Shown here piece by piece: positions 1-12,400 of a stretch of DNA of 64,000 bases (position 1 is its first letter; each line of letters begins with the position of its first letter). The notes beneath the pieces were generated by a model. That model was not told the DNA's origin, searched no databases, and saw only the letters and a program-made list of their open reading frames with translations. The stretch comes from Cheilinus undulatus (taxonomy: Eukaryota; Chordata; Actinopteri; Labriformes; Labridae), in assembly GCF_018320785.1 (NCBI RefSeq), contig NC_054866.1:33271000-33334999 (forward strand). Direction: 5' to 3'. The translations under genes were made by a program, and so were the position numbers.

Positions 1-94
1 ATACTAGTTCTCGTTTGGAATTGAAGACTCTCCAAAAAAAACATCACCTCTTAAGGTGTACTAACAAAACAAAACAAAAAAAACCCTCAACATT

Positions 95-890
95 TGTTTA
101 GATTTGTTTTATTAGGGAGAAATGGTGTGAAAAAGGCACTTCCAGGTTTGTGCTGGAATTGACGCTAGAGTGCATACGCAATCTGGGACTGTATCCAATG
201 TTTTCTGTTAAGTAAATACCCCTCAAGGTGTGACCAGAGAGACCTGGACCACTTCCTGTAATTTATGGAGCCATAAATTCTGCTGTGTACCAGAAAATCC
301 TGAAGGAGCATGTCTGGCCATTGGTTCATGACTTCAAGATCAAGCACATTTGGCATATACGGCAGGACAATGATACCAAACGCACCACTAAGTCGACCCC
401 TGACTGGACTAAAAGAAACAAATGGAAGTTTTGGAGTGGTCTAATCCAAATCTGGATTAAAATCTGATTGAAATGCTGTGCCATGCACTTAAACAGGGTG
501 TTCATGCTGGAAACCCCTCCAATATGCTAAATTAAAACAATTCTGCAAAAAGAGTGGGCCAAAATTGCACTACAGTGGTGATAAAGACTCACACCAGCTA
601 TTGCAAGTGCTTGCTTGCAGTTGTTGCTGCCAAGGGTGGAACAACCAGTTATTATTTTTAGGCAACATTGACTTTTTCCACAGTGTCACATAGCTTTGCT
701 GGCTATTTTCACCCAAATGAAATTATAATTTAAAACTGCATTCTGTATTCACTCAGGTTATAGTTGTCTAATCTTAGAATAAGTTTGATGTTCTGAAATG
801 TTTAATTGTGACAAATACGAAAAAAAAAAAAAAAAAAAAAAAAAAATCAGGAACAGGTGAAATAGCATTGGCATTTTATGTAGATACTGT
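95..890 (+). mobile_element. Degenerate Tc1-like DNA transposon (transposase C-terminal half)
   Basis: From about 237 to 650 the plus strand matches, from my knowledge of fish Tc1 elements, the C-terminal half of a Tc1 transposase. Readable pieces are YQKILKEHVWP (from about 290), a QDNDTKRT stretch (the DDE-domain QDNDPKHT motif) and the closing AVVAAKGGTTSY-like end near 610-650. Frameshifts and stops break the frame repeatedly. Downstream are the AT-rich 3' flank, an A-run and a decayed terminal repeat (from about 847). A piece of the 5' terminal region seems to survive around 95-155, so most of the N-terminal transposase is deleted. It sits in the last visible intron of gmfg, antisense to that gene. 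Inactive. Confidence 0.75.
821..846. repeat. Poly(A) run
   Basis: A run of about 26 A residues inside the 3' flank of the Tc1 remnant. It expands an A-rich patch that the family normally carries just inside its terminal repeat. Confidence 0.9.
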
Positions 891-984
891 ACTTTTTCAG
901 GAAGTTGCCCCATCTCAAACTAATTGAATAGTCCTGCTCTAGACCATCTGTGACCCAGATTTGCACATTTCTACAAAAAATGTT

Positions 985-1020
985 CGCAGTGTCCCAACTT
1001 TTTTAGAACTGGGGTTCATA
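985..1020 (+). mobile_element. Terminal repeat remnant of a second Tc1-like family
   Basis: The sequence CAGTGTCCCAACTTTTTTAG followed by AACTGGGGTT matches the outer end of the Tc1-like family whose larger copy is at 48006-49730 (there CAGCAGCCCGACTTTTGGAA then TTGGGGTT). Only this terminal piece is recognisable here. It lies 16 bases from the gmfg exon at 1037. Confidence 0.6.
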
Positions 1021-1036
1021 GTTTTAAGGTTATTAC

Positions 1037-2320
1037 CTTTGTGAGTTGTGCAGCTTGGACCAGCTGATTCTTGCTTCCTGCGTACATCATCTGCTGCTCT
1101 GGTTTACATCCTGTTAAAATAACATCAACAGGTTTTCAAGAAATTCTTGAGGCATAACACACCAGTTTGAATTAAACTCAAAAGGCCACACTCTTCAAAA
1201 TAATGCATTTTTATGAGACTGATACAAGAAGAGGATGTACTAAATTATTTTAAGGTTATATCTACTTACCCATTGGACTGGAGAAGATGAAACACAAAGG
1301 GTACGACACCCTTCCATCTGAGTGGATATATTTGTAGCTGTAGACAATGAATTTGCTCTACTGTCAAGAAGTTAACTTTTTCTCAAAGTGAAAACTTTTT
1401 CAGGTTTTTACATGGACTTTAAAAAATATAGATCTCTCAAACTTGTGGCCACATTCATAAAACATTCAGTGAGGATATCTTGGTTGTCGCTCTGGAAGTT
1501 CTTCTCTCAACTCATCCATTGAGATGTCCTAAAAGAAGAAAGTTGTGCCAAAGTGACTTATAATGCAGAATGAACCCTTAAAAATAGCAAAATAAACAAC
1601 AGAGCATGCATTGAACTTGCCTCATATTCTTCCTCAAGGACAACAAGCTGTTTCTCCATGTCTATTTTCACTATTTAATACAAAAATCATGGATTTTGAT
1701 TCAGATGTGCATTTTTTAATATTGTTCATGAAGTTGTATATATGTCACCGTTACTTAAATCTTCCACATGCAGTACTTACTCAGTATGGCAGCATTGTTT
1801 GTCTCTTTTCGAAATCTGAACTTCTTCAGTTTCTCCTTCAGACTTTCATCCACCTCACAAACAACCAGAGAGCTTGACTGCAAGATGGCATGTGAAAAAA
1901 AGAAAAATCACATATGTTGTCACTTTAAGACATGTGAGGCACAAACCTTGTTATTTCTCTGCCTCTGATAAAGCAAATAGAAACGGTCGTTGGACTAGAA
2001 ATAGAAACAAAGGGGGTAAACGGGGTAGTAGATGTCTGCTCATTCTGTTTTGATGTTGAGGTCTCTATCCAGCTTGCATGGATGCATTAAACATTCATGA
2101 CACTATTCTGACATATTGAGGGCAGGAAATGTTTTTGCCGCAACATGCAAGAATGTAGTTTCCTGTGTGATAGAACGCGGGGGATGGTAGACTTTTGTCG
2201 CAAGGGTAAAGTACGAATTTTATGTACACAAATAGTATATATGAATGACAGTCCATCTAATCCAGCACATTTCAACAGAAAGAAAATCTTTCAAGCAATT
2301 GCATCAGCTTTACCTACCAT
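1037..2320 (-). CDS. gmfg: Glia maturation factor gamma (partial, lacks last exon)
   Basis: ADF-homology protein that binds Arp2/3 and promotes debranching of actin filaments. Exons in transcript order: start codon 2320-2318 (single-codon coding exon, donor GTAGGT), 1877-1781, 1670-1621, 1528-1479, 1355-1270 (or 1352-1270), 1110-1037. Recognisable text includes [64 protein letters not shown] and [20 protein letters not shown], matching the GMF family almost end to end. About 119-120 residues are present; vertebrate GMFs have 142, and the final ~23 (beginning VFEIR in relatives) must lie left of the window. Intron 3 has a GC donor (GAG|GCAAGT). Intron 4 starts ATATCCTC, a U12-type donor, and its 3' end is ambiguous by 3 nt. 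GMFG is chosen over GMFB because GMFG sits head-to-head with SAMD4B in human. The first exon is the least certain part. Confidence 0.88.
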
Positions 2321-4300
2321 TCTCAAAGGGTGCTTTTCTGTCTTCCTGTGTTCAGGGGGACACCGTCTGGCTCAAAGAGTTTGGCTGACAGCTACTCTTA
2401 GACTGTCAAGATCCTCCTTCAGATGGCAAGGGGAGGGCAGTTGCAAAATTAAGCATGCATCATTGCCGCTTCCTGCTTTAAAAAAAACACACATTTGTGA
2501 GCATGCTCAGCCAGTAAAACATCCTGGCCATTATAAACAAATATGCAGACTAAATCTTTGAATATTATTATGACAAAAGACATTGTGTTCAATGATTCCA
2601 TGCTGTTATACCATATGCTGTAGTTCTGTTTTACCATATGCTGTCTATCAGCATGACTAAAGTGATTACAGTTACTTTCACTTCCCATTAATAGACAGGA
2701 AAGAACATCAAACAGAAACTTGCAGTGCTTGAAGAGACACTAAAATCGTTTTCGGTAACAAAAAACACAAAACAAAAAAAAGAAACTACACAAAAAATAA
2801 AACTGCTCTGATTGTACCTAAAGAAAATACAAGACTGCAGTGTATTAAGGCCAAACTTACACCAAAGATTTGGTAAATTTATGATAAAAAAAGGCTTTCT
2901 CGCAGGGTCAGAAACCCTATCCAGATCTTTACAAGAACAACATAGTGAATCTTGCACCGCCATGTTTTGGATTACTCAACCTTGCTTTGCTTAACCTTAA
3001 TATGTATTCCACTAAGTCACATTCCACACATTACTGGAGGGGTCAGGTCCCTCTCTTTGTTGATATGTTACATCAGATCAAAATTAAGCAAATGCTTGAC
3101 AATTGATTATGGCCTGCAGACATTATGCTTTTAACACATCAGGACAAAGTCGAACAGATAACCTTATTCTAAATACAGTCTAAACATTTTGAATCTTTAA
3201 ATTCTATTCATAATTCCACATTTTCCCCATGTTCTAAAATTACCCCCTTGGTCACCTTTTAAACAAACAATTGGTTGTTTTTAATCGGGCTAGGACGCAA
3301 ATAATTTGTCAGGTGGAGTGACTTAAGCTCATGTGGTTTGCTATGAATACAGGAGTCCGTGGAACAACACCCTTGGCCTCCAGCCTTCCAAACTTCAGTC
3401 TGCTGCAGCCCAATTTGAGACCCGAAAATCCGAGGGGCCCACCAAAAGCCTTTGTACAAACACAACATGAGACTCAAAGCATTTTCCTTTAAATTCTCTC
3501 TCATGGACAGAACTGAAATACAAACCTTGTTTTTTTTCTTTTTGAGAGCGATTAAGATTAATAACATTAACATTAGCATTTCTTTGGCCACAAATTACAG
3601 TAAATGAACCTCTGCCATTCATTTTGTGTTGATCAGGCATCTGCAAAATCACTCAGATTTTCTCTTCTGATGTTTATCACTGTGAACGTCCTTAATTGCT
3701 TCACAAACTCTATCCTAGCAGCAATGTTGCCTCTGAAGGCAGAGACAAGAAGTCTTTAAAATCAGCTGTGTCACCATTTAATCCAGTACCATTCAAACCA
3801 CGACACAGGTTTCACTCATCAGAGAAAATAAATGATAAAAATGGTGACGTGAGTTAAAACTTATGCTGTTTTTTTTTTTTTACTTTCAGGACTTGCACTT
3901 AATGATTATTTCAAATGTGATTTACTTTTAAAAATATATATGTTTATGGTTAGTAGTGTGTGTAAATTACCTCTCTTGGCCCACCCGGAGTACCTCTGGG
4001 TAACATCATTGAGCCCTGCCCAACCCTTTGGGAAGCACTGGCCTAGAGTAAGCATTAAAGCCACAACTGTGTTGGTTCGGGTTCCTCAAAATGAGGATTT
4101 TGACTTCATTAAAGAAGAATTGAAACATTAGAGACATCACATGAACTTTGACAATATAAAAACTGTGATACTTTGGAATTGCCTTACTAGTTATAATGGC
4201 TATAACCATATATAATGACAATTCTCGACAAACTGTTTCACACCTTGTCTTTCGTTGGATACAAAACACGCTCGTGTTTGCTTTCCAGCTTTGCAGCCTA
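2321..4300. other. gmfg-samd4b interval, no supported gene
   Basis: This holds the gmfg 5' UTR just right of 2320, then AT-rich sequence without convincing exons. The longest open frame (2145-2561, plus strand) overlaps the gmfg start region antisense and resembles nothing I know. A short stretch near 4005-4050, including TTTGGGAAGCACTGG, resembles the end of a fish hAT-type repeat in reverse. The gmfg transcription start could be near 2.4 kb or further right, closer to the GC-rich region at 4.3 kb. Confidence 0.5.
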
Positions 4301-4309
4301 CTTATTTTC

Positions 4310-4385
4310 CAGACTGTGGGCGGAACAAAACAGTACGTACCGTCCAGACGTGTGACGTTGCACACACGTCTTACGTCAACTCAAA
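4310..4385 (+). promoter_or_regulatory. samd4b: Probable samd4b promoter
   Basis: A CpG-containing patch in AT-rich surroundings. It has a GC-box-like GGGCGGAA at 4318-4325, then two CRE-like elements: TGACGTTGC near 4352 and TTACGTCA near 4371. No TATA box is evident, which fits a housekeeping-type promoter. It lies upstream of a probable first exon ending at a strong donor at 4694. The head-to-head layout with gmfg allows it to be bidirectional. Inferred from motifs only. Confidence 0.45.
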
Positions 4386-4693
4386 ATCGAAGTAGATTTC
4401 TCCAGGCGTACTCTCTTTATTTTCTGCATTGCAATAAGCATTTTGTATATACGTTCTTTAACATGCTTTGTTTAAATCCAAGGGAGCTTGCCGCCGTGAA
4501 GGATTACCCCTAAGGAAACCTCGTATGGGATCGAAATCTACCTTCTTTCAGCTAAGCTTACGTTATTGCATCTATTAGCAAAACTTGCTAGCTAAGAAGC
4601 TAGCGCTAGCACTTAGCTATCCCTACCCTACCGTCGAGCTAGCTATGCATTAGCACTTTAGCCTAACCCGCTACCCAGTGACAACTGACAAAG
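4386..4693 (+). other. samd4b: Putative samd4b non-coding exon 1
   Basis: The segment between the promoter-like patch and a good 5' splice site (CAAAG|GTAAAC at 4694). No long reading frame. It includes a cluster of GCTAGC-type palindromes (about 4585-4645), seen again at the other promoter-like loci in the window. The start point is not determinable from sequence. Confidence 0.35.
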
Positions 4694-6123
4694 GTAAACA
4701 ACCAACCTTTTGTTTTTGTTTTTTTGTCCAGCACAACTCATTTAACTTTATCTATATGACTAACACTCTGCTGTTTTAACTGCCTTTAACCCCCTGTTAG
4801 CAATGCTAAATTGAAGTACGAAAGAGAAAAAAGGGGTAGCAACAGCGTCAACGAAAAAACAATACAAATCCCGAATCCCGTATCAGCGACTAGCGTAAGG
4901 CCGAGCAAGCCAGATACGGGGTTGTTGGAGCTTTATTAAGCATTGGAAAAGTCTGAACATATATAAAAACCATTTTGTAAAAATGGTCCACTGTGTCGAA
5001 GCATTTTATACGACTAAAAGTGGCGACATCTGTTGGACGAACCCTTGATATCGTATATGTGTCGATGGATTAAATCTAAGGCTGTGATGAAACAGTCATA
5101 CGACAAGTGGTTTAACGGCATTCGTTGTTGCTTTTAGTACTATAAAGCCTTTGTGAATATAATCACGTTTAAACAAAGGGTAACTTTAAGGTCTTTCAGT
5201 CTGATTGACAAGAACATCCTGTATTCAAAACCAGCGCTCCCACTCTCTGACGAGGCCTAGGTGAAGTGGTCAAGTCATCATGTTGTATGCTAAATTGGGG
5301 TATTGAGAATCCTGCTGTGAACTTTAGTTTTGATATCTTAGTGTTTTATTTATGTGGGTTTTTTCTATCACAGTTTAAAGCTGACAGGCTGACAACTATT
5401 CATAGCTACACCTCAAAAATGTGCAATGTTAGCTTGTTTCTGTTTCTCATGCCTCTCAGTGGTAGTTATGACAGACTTTTACCTGGACACTCAATTTTAC
5501 ACCTTGTCTCTGAATCAAAAGAAGTGGCAGGTAACAGGTGGTGCTGGTGGTAGTGTTGGTAGTCCCCAGTTTTGTCATGTATCATCACTGTTGTTGGCCA
5601 GGGTTGTCAGTGGGATTAATGCATCATAATTGGCTGCTGTAAATACAGAGGCATGCTTTCAATATCACCTTAATTCAGTGCAATGCATCAGCTCCAGTGT
5701 TACTACTTACCTGAGCTCTTAACTTTGGATAAGGTGTCTTGCACACCTTCAGTAAGTGAGTGGCTTGTGCTGTTATCATTATTATGTCTATAAAGCAGTG
5801 AGAGCGGGGCTGACTAGACTCCTTCTGAAATTAAGTTTGTTAGTTGAAGATTATCTAAAACCACCAGTTTAACGTCTGTACTTATAATTAGATATACATC
5901 AACAGTTCTTTTGAGCATACCTTTTTTGTCCTCATGTAAATTTTGTAACCATGCAAAATTTAATTTTGATTTGCATTCTTCACAAATGCCATTTAATTGC
6001 TCATCATAGACAGTAGAACATTTTGTTTTTGGCGAAAAATCACCTGAGGTTGTTGTCTTCTTGTTTTTGTCTGTTTGTTTGTTTGTTTTTTTTTTTGTTT
6101 TTTTTTTTGTTTTGTTTTACTAG
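4694..6123 (+). other. samd4b: Putative samd4b intron 1
   Basis: No coding signal. It contains a short inverted repeat (CCCGTATC near 4876 with GATACGGG near 4913), a GGT-rich stretch near 5535, and a T/G-rich low-complexity tract (about 6060-6120) that forms the polypyrimidine tract of the acceptor at 6122-6123 (TTTTACTAG). Confidence 0.35.
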
Positions 6124-6357
6124 GGCACAGACAATGTGATCCTGAACATGCCAGAGTGAAATACAAGGTTTTCTTGCTGGAGTCATTGACCACTTACAAT
6201 TGGCACAGTTTCTCAGCATCCCTTCACAAGACATCTTCCCAGTAATCTACTCAGCACGCCTGTCTGCAGTTCCTCTTGGACCTGAACCATGTGAGGGCCC
6301 CTCGGTCCAGTCTGAGGGGATCCCAGGACTGTTACAAATACGACCCCGCTGTGCGGG
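6124..6357 (+). other. samd4b: Putative samd4b 5' UTR exon 2
   Basis: Bounded by an acceptor with a long pyrimidine tract (ends 6123) and a donor at 6358 (CGGG|GTGAGA). The following 84-bp intron ends at CTTAACCAG (6441), giving the coding exon that starts at 6442. The segment is more GC-rich than the flanking introns and holds only short upstream frames. Inferred from splice signals alone. Confidence 0.4.
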
Positions 6358-6451
6358 GTGAGACTGATCCTGTCTGTGTTTGAGAGAGCAGTCTTTTCAG
6401 TACACTCTCCTTATACAAACATTCCTGTTCTCCTTAACCAGGAGACACGCC

Positions 6452-9400
6452 ATGATGTTCCGAGATCAGGTAGGTATCCTGACAGATTGGTTCAAAGGCT
6501 GGAATGAGTGTGAACAGACGGTGGCACTGTTGTCCCTCCTGAAGAGGGTGTCCCGCACCCAGGCTCGTTTCTTACACATCTGCCTTGAACACTGGCTGGC
6601 AGACTGCACAGAGATTCACATCCTTGAAGCCGAGGCCAACAATGCAGGTAGCCAAATGTTGAATTATATGTTATTAAATATTTGTGATTATTCAGCACTA
6701 TTACTCTATCATTTTTCAAGTATAAAAAATGGATCATATTTGACCAATAATAAAAAATGAATCCCTGCAAATATTCTCTGTTTCCTTGCTGTTTTCAGCA
6801 ATTGTCAGCCAGTGGCATCAGGAGCCAAAGGAGAAGGTTGTGTCCTTGCTGCTGTCCCATCTGCCTTTGCTGCAGCCCCGCAACAGCGAGGCCAAATGTG
6901 AATACATGAAGCTTCTGCAGAAGGTGTTGAGTCACACTATTGAGAGTAGCCTGTTTGTAGAAGAAAGCAGGCAGCTGCTATCCTACGCACTCATCCACCC
7001 TGCCACCACACTGGATGATCGCACCTCTCTGGCCATGTGGCTAAACCACCTGGAGGAGCACCTATCTAGTGGCTATACACCCCGGGCCCCGTCAAGTCCC
7101 TACCACCCACGCCAGGGCTCAGACGAATGGCCAAGCTCTGCTGAGGGTCTGGACCCCGGCCACGCCTGGCACGATAAGTCCCCCTCATCCACCACATCTC
7201 CAGCTGGCCAGAACGGACACATGCCCTTCCCAGGCGGGATGTCCTCTCCCATTAACAGCAATAACACAGGTATTGTATGCTGTCGTTATAAAGAGAAGAT
7301 GTTGTTGATACAAAGCTCACATTGTGCAAATGGTTTTCAGTTTTCTAAAGGATTTCTTCCTCTGAATAACAGAAATCTCAGTTTCTTATAAATCTGGTGT
7401 TTTCCTGTCCCAGGTCTGGGTGGGCAGCTGCAGCCCAGCCCTTTAAAGAAGGCCATGTCTGTTATTCCCTCCGGCCCTCAGGCTTGTGGCTCTGAGTGGA
7501 GTAGCCAGGATGACACAGGGGGTCGGCAGAATTTCATTCCGTCGGATCACGCACCACTCTCACCCCAGAGCAGTGTAGCCTCCTCAGGAAGTGAGCAGAC
7601 AGAAGACCAGGGCTCCACTCGCAACACGTTCCAGGAAGACGGCAGCGGCATGAAAGGTCAGAGTTCATTACCGAGTGGAGCCAAGGGTGTTGACAACATT
7701 TGGCTCGGGTAGAAGGCATGCTCAGCGAACAGCTGTGGCTATATATGCCAAGATGTGACTTAATTTTTTTGTTGTCCCTTGGTGTATATTTGTTGTAGAT
7801 GTTCCTGCATGGTTGAAGAGTCTACGCCTTCATAAATATGCATCACTCTTCTCCCAGATGACCTACGAGGAGATGATGATTCTCACAGAGCAGCACCTGG
7901 AGTCACAGGTTTTTAAGCCTCTCTTTTACATACACCGCAACCGGCCTTTGATTATTCCACCCTCCTTATCATTTGTGAACATAACTGTCCCCAAACCTGA
8001 TGATACATCAACTCCCAATGAGGCATGAAATTAAGCAATACACCCTACAGTTACATTCAGCCAGTCACACATACAAATGGCGTGATTTGGTATCAGCCCC
8101 TTGGCTTTAATGAAACGAATGGTGATTAGCTTTGTTATTTACTAACTGTAGAAATTGCCCACTGTTCCCAAAAGAAATAACTGTCCTTTGTCTTGTGCAA
8201 TATTGTTAAACTCTTTCTCTCCATTGTCCCAGAATGTTACCAAAGGAGCACGGCATAAGATTGCCTTGAGTATCCAGAAACTGCGAGAAAGGCAGTGTGT
8301 GCTCAAGTCTTTAGAAAAGGTAATTTGGGTTGGATAATGTTATTTTTCATTCCAGTGGGAGGCAATTCTTTTGTTTTGTTTTTGTCCCCTTTGGCACTTG
8401 TACAGATCAGAAAAGCACTTCAGTAAAGACTTCTTTGTGATAATTATGTGGCAGTTGTTTTTGTTCCATTGAGAAATACCTTTCAAAGTTACTGGCAGAG
8501 AAACAAATCAGAGTGGAGACAGGTTTTTTCTTCTACCTCTGAGATACTTAAATAAATGTACTGCTTAGTTATCATTTGTCTTTCCTTTCAAAACATTAAA
8601 CTTAAACCCTCTTTTGTTAGGATATCCTTGAAGGAGGAAATCTACGTAATGCCCTCCAAGAGCTGCAACAGATCATCATCACACCCATCAAGGCCTACAC
8701 CCCACCGAGTGCGACACAAACAACCCCGGACACAGCCACTGCTTCAGAAACAGCCACATCCCCATCAGAAGCAACAAAAACAGGAGCAGATAAGGAGCCT
8801 ACCACAGAGGGCTTCCAAACCCACAACCCACCTCCCTGTGATGGAGACTCCTCGGCCACACCCATCTCAGACGGCGACATTGCTGGACAGTTCACCCGTG
8901 TCATGGGAAAAGGTATTATTCAGCATCCTCCATTCTTGTCTGTATTAAGAATAAAGACTTCCGCTCTCCACAGGGAGTTTTAATTTACAGGTCTAACTGT
9001 TTTTAGCAGTCTCTTGATTATGCAAACCCTTCCCTTGTGTTTTTGTTTCAGTGTGCACCCAGCTGCTGGTGTCTAGACCAGATGAAGAGAACATCAGCTG
9101 TTACCTTCAGCTCATTGAGAAGTGTCTGGCACATGAAGTGAGAACTTTGATATCTTTTTTTGTCTGACTGTTTTTTTTTTGTTTTTTTTTGTTATTGGTG
9201 TTAATCCATTCACCACACTTTAACTCAGACGTATTGCATAATGGAAATAGTATATAGACCAGTATGCATAAAATGTTAATTTATGAGTAACTGTTATTAG
9301 AACTTGCCTACTTCTTTAAAATCACAAATTTCATGTACGTCTGCTGAATGGCTCCTCATGTGCTTTGATTATCTGATGTCATTTTTTTAACCTCCGCTAT

Positions 9401-12400
9401 CTCCTTCCTTGTGTCAGGCTTTTACAGAAACCCATAAGAAAAGGTTAGTCTCCTGGAAGCAGCAGGTCCTCAAACTTCTCCGCCTGTTCCCTCGGAAAGC
9501 GATGCTGGACATGCCTGTGTATCGACAGAAAGGGTGAGACTCTGCGAGTCCTCTTTACGTTTGATCTGCCTATTTAAAGAGGAAGATGTCAAAACAGCTG
9601 AATGTTACACTCTCCCTGCTCCCTTTCTACTGCCTACATTTACTTTGATTCTCTATACCTTCCTTTTTTTAAATTTCCTTTGCTTTCTTCTTGATCAAAT
9701 GAAACTAGCATTTCTCACAGGTAGCTTGTTTGGAGTTGCATATGCGATTTTCTTAATTTTCTTAATTCCTCTTGTTGCCGCTTGCTTACGTCACGACTCC
9801 GCCGCGCCCGAAAGTACTGCCGCTCGTCGCTGATTGGTCCTGTCACTTTCTAACCGGGCCCAAACTATTCAGACAGGAGCTTTGCAAGATGGATTTGCCA
9901 GTGAGAAACACGGAAACTGACGTATCCATCTGCTTTGCAAGGATCATAAACCCAGATGTATTAAAATCTATTTTAACACCTAAAAATGGCTGCATCATTT
10001 TATACGTGTGGGACCAGTATACAAGTATAAAATTCTGTCAGCCGCTACTATCACCTACCGTTCATGCACCTGGACACAATAAAAAATTTGCCCTTATATA
10101 CTGTGAATAAGGGGTTTCACCACTCTACTGCAACTGCATGTTGGTGGACTTTTCTTGAAAATGTTTTTTTTAAATCTTTTGAACATATACAACAGTATTT
10201 ACATAAAAAGAATAGTCCATACATCTAGGCACACAGTCAGGTCATTATCCACAAAATTTAAAGTTGGAGATACAACTAATAATTCATTATAAATAAGAGA
10301 AAACTGATAATAAAAAAAAACAACTTACAAAAATAAATAAATAAAGGGGAGGGGGGCATGCACAACAAACTCATGTTCTGAATTCTTCCTTTTCCTAATT
10401 TTCCTTATTCCTTGTTACATCCAAAGGGAGCCAACTGACTATTTCTAGTTTGATTAAAGTTAGTATTAAAAAGGTTTGCTTTTGTAGAATTTCTCAGTTT
10501 TTTTTTTTTTTTTAAGAGAATTGTATTTTGTCTAGCTCCAAGTGTGCCATTTCATCTCTCATGTTGGTGCACTCTTCTGTTTCCAGTTAAGAAGAATCAA
10601 TCTTCATGCTATCAAGCTTACAAATTAAACCAGATTTTGTTCTGCGCTGTTTTTATTACATTTGGGTCTGTTATTCCCAAGACTGCTGCTAAAGGATCCA
10701 AGTTAAAAGGTCAATGTAAGATTTTGGGTAAAGTCTGAAAGATGTTGTACCGATAATTTGTTATCCTTGGGCAGCTCCAGAACATATGACCTAATGATGC
10801 AGGCACCACACCACAGCATTCACTTGATAGATCTAATTCTAGAAATATCTTGTAGAGCTTTTCTTTAGACTAGTGTAAGTAGAATATTATTTTTAATGTC
10901 ATTATTATTCTGTATTGCAAGAGGCCATGTCTTGCACACACTGAAGCACTATGGTTATGTCCTGGGCTGTCATCCCTGCTCCTCAGTGATCTCCCTATTC
11001 AAGTCATCCTGCCAGGCGGATCTTAGATGATCCATAGTAAGGGCTCCTGCTAACTGTGAGAGTTTACATATGTTTTAGATATACCTCCTTTTTTGTAAGG
11101 ATCTTGGACTTTTCTGACTACAACAGAGATCATCACACAGGAAAGCATTTCACACCTTTTTACCCTCCGAAACGCCTCAATAAACCTGCTGGGTCTCCTA
11201 TACCAGTGTGAGTTAAACAGCAGCGTTTTTCTGTCTTCTTTTCAGCTGGACCTATGGGTCCAACTCCCTCCCCACAGCAGGCTCTGTGAGTGGAGGTGTA
11301 GCACGGCGAGGCCAGAGGCAGTTCCAGATGACACCCCGTGGACTTCCAGCTGGGCGAATGGGTCTCCTAAGCCCTGGTGGAATCGGAGGAGCATCTCCTC
11401 GACACACACTCACCAGTCCTGCGCTGCCAGGCCAGGGGAGACAGGTTGGTACTGCTGTCATCAAAAAGGTTCTGGACAAGTTAAATCCTATTTCTTAAGC
11501 ATCTCATTCATTCGTCCTCTTGTGATATTGTGGAATTGAGTTCAAGTTAATGACCCAAAAGATAACAGCACACAACTCTGAGTAGCTGCTTAGCATATTG
11601 ATTGTTTAAGACTGTTTAGCACAAGCTTACAGTGCATTTCATCCTGTCTGAAAGTAAGGACTTTTATGATGACATGCCCAAGGATTCATAATATTAAACG
11701 GTAAACATCAGTTTTGAACAGAAAACAGGTGGAAGAAAAGCAGGAGACTTTGCCATGTTAATGAGCAAAAGACAAAGGGTTAAACATCTCAGTTTGTGAT
11801 GATCCATGATGTGATTGATCCATTATCATAGCTTGAGGAGTTTTTGTTCAATGCCTTAGTTGAAGGATAAGGAAACCATGCTTTCCTTGCGGGATGATTG
11901 GCATTCATGTAATGAGAACTTGTGTTTTCCCTCTGTAGAGCCTGTGGTTTGCCAACCCCGGAGGCAGTAACAGCATGCCAAGTCAGAGTCGCAGCTCCGT
12001 GCAGCGGACCCACTCACTCCCTGTCCACACTTCCCCACAAACCATGCTCATGTTCCAGCAGCAAGGTACTGTAGCTGGTCAGACCCTGTTCTTCTTTAGA
12101 ATTAACATAACTGTGCACATCAACCCAAAGGTTTGCGTCACTAATATTTTACCTCATTATACCTCACACATTTTTTCTGTTTTACCCCATCAGGAATCCT
12201 TTCCTTTTTGAATCATAATTTAAAAAATGTATTCTTAGCTGGGCATTTTCCATTGAGTAGAGGTTTTTGTGAAATGGCATCTTCTATCCTGTTAGCAGCT
12301 TTCTCAAGCAACAGAAGCAACACAGTTTCTGTTTAAAAACACAGAAGAAAAGGAAGACAGATATGCCATTTGGTCAGAAGCCAGAACAGTAAGATGCTCT

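Noticed and set aside
237..900. gmfg last coding exon inside the Tc1-bearing segment
   Set aside because: No minus-strand text resembling VFEIR...EEWL was found between 1 and 1036; the exon must lie outside the window.
2145..2561. 138-codon open frame, plus strand
   Set aside because: No recognisable domain; it overlaps the gmfg first exon antisense and has no promoter or splice context.
6380..6451. Upstream in-frame start for samd4b
   Set aside because: The family N-terminus is MMFRDQ, and a splice acceptor at 6440-6441 places the upstream part in an intron.
9772..10110. 112-codon open frame as an independent gene
   Set aside because: Intronic, beside an L1 fragment, no homology recognised; more likely a transposon end or chance frame. 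Reported only as a regulatory patch.
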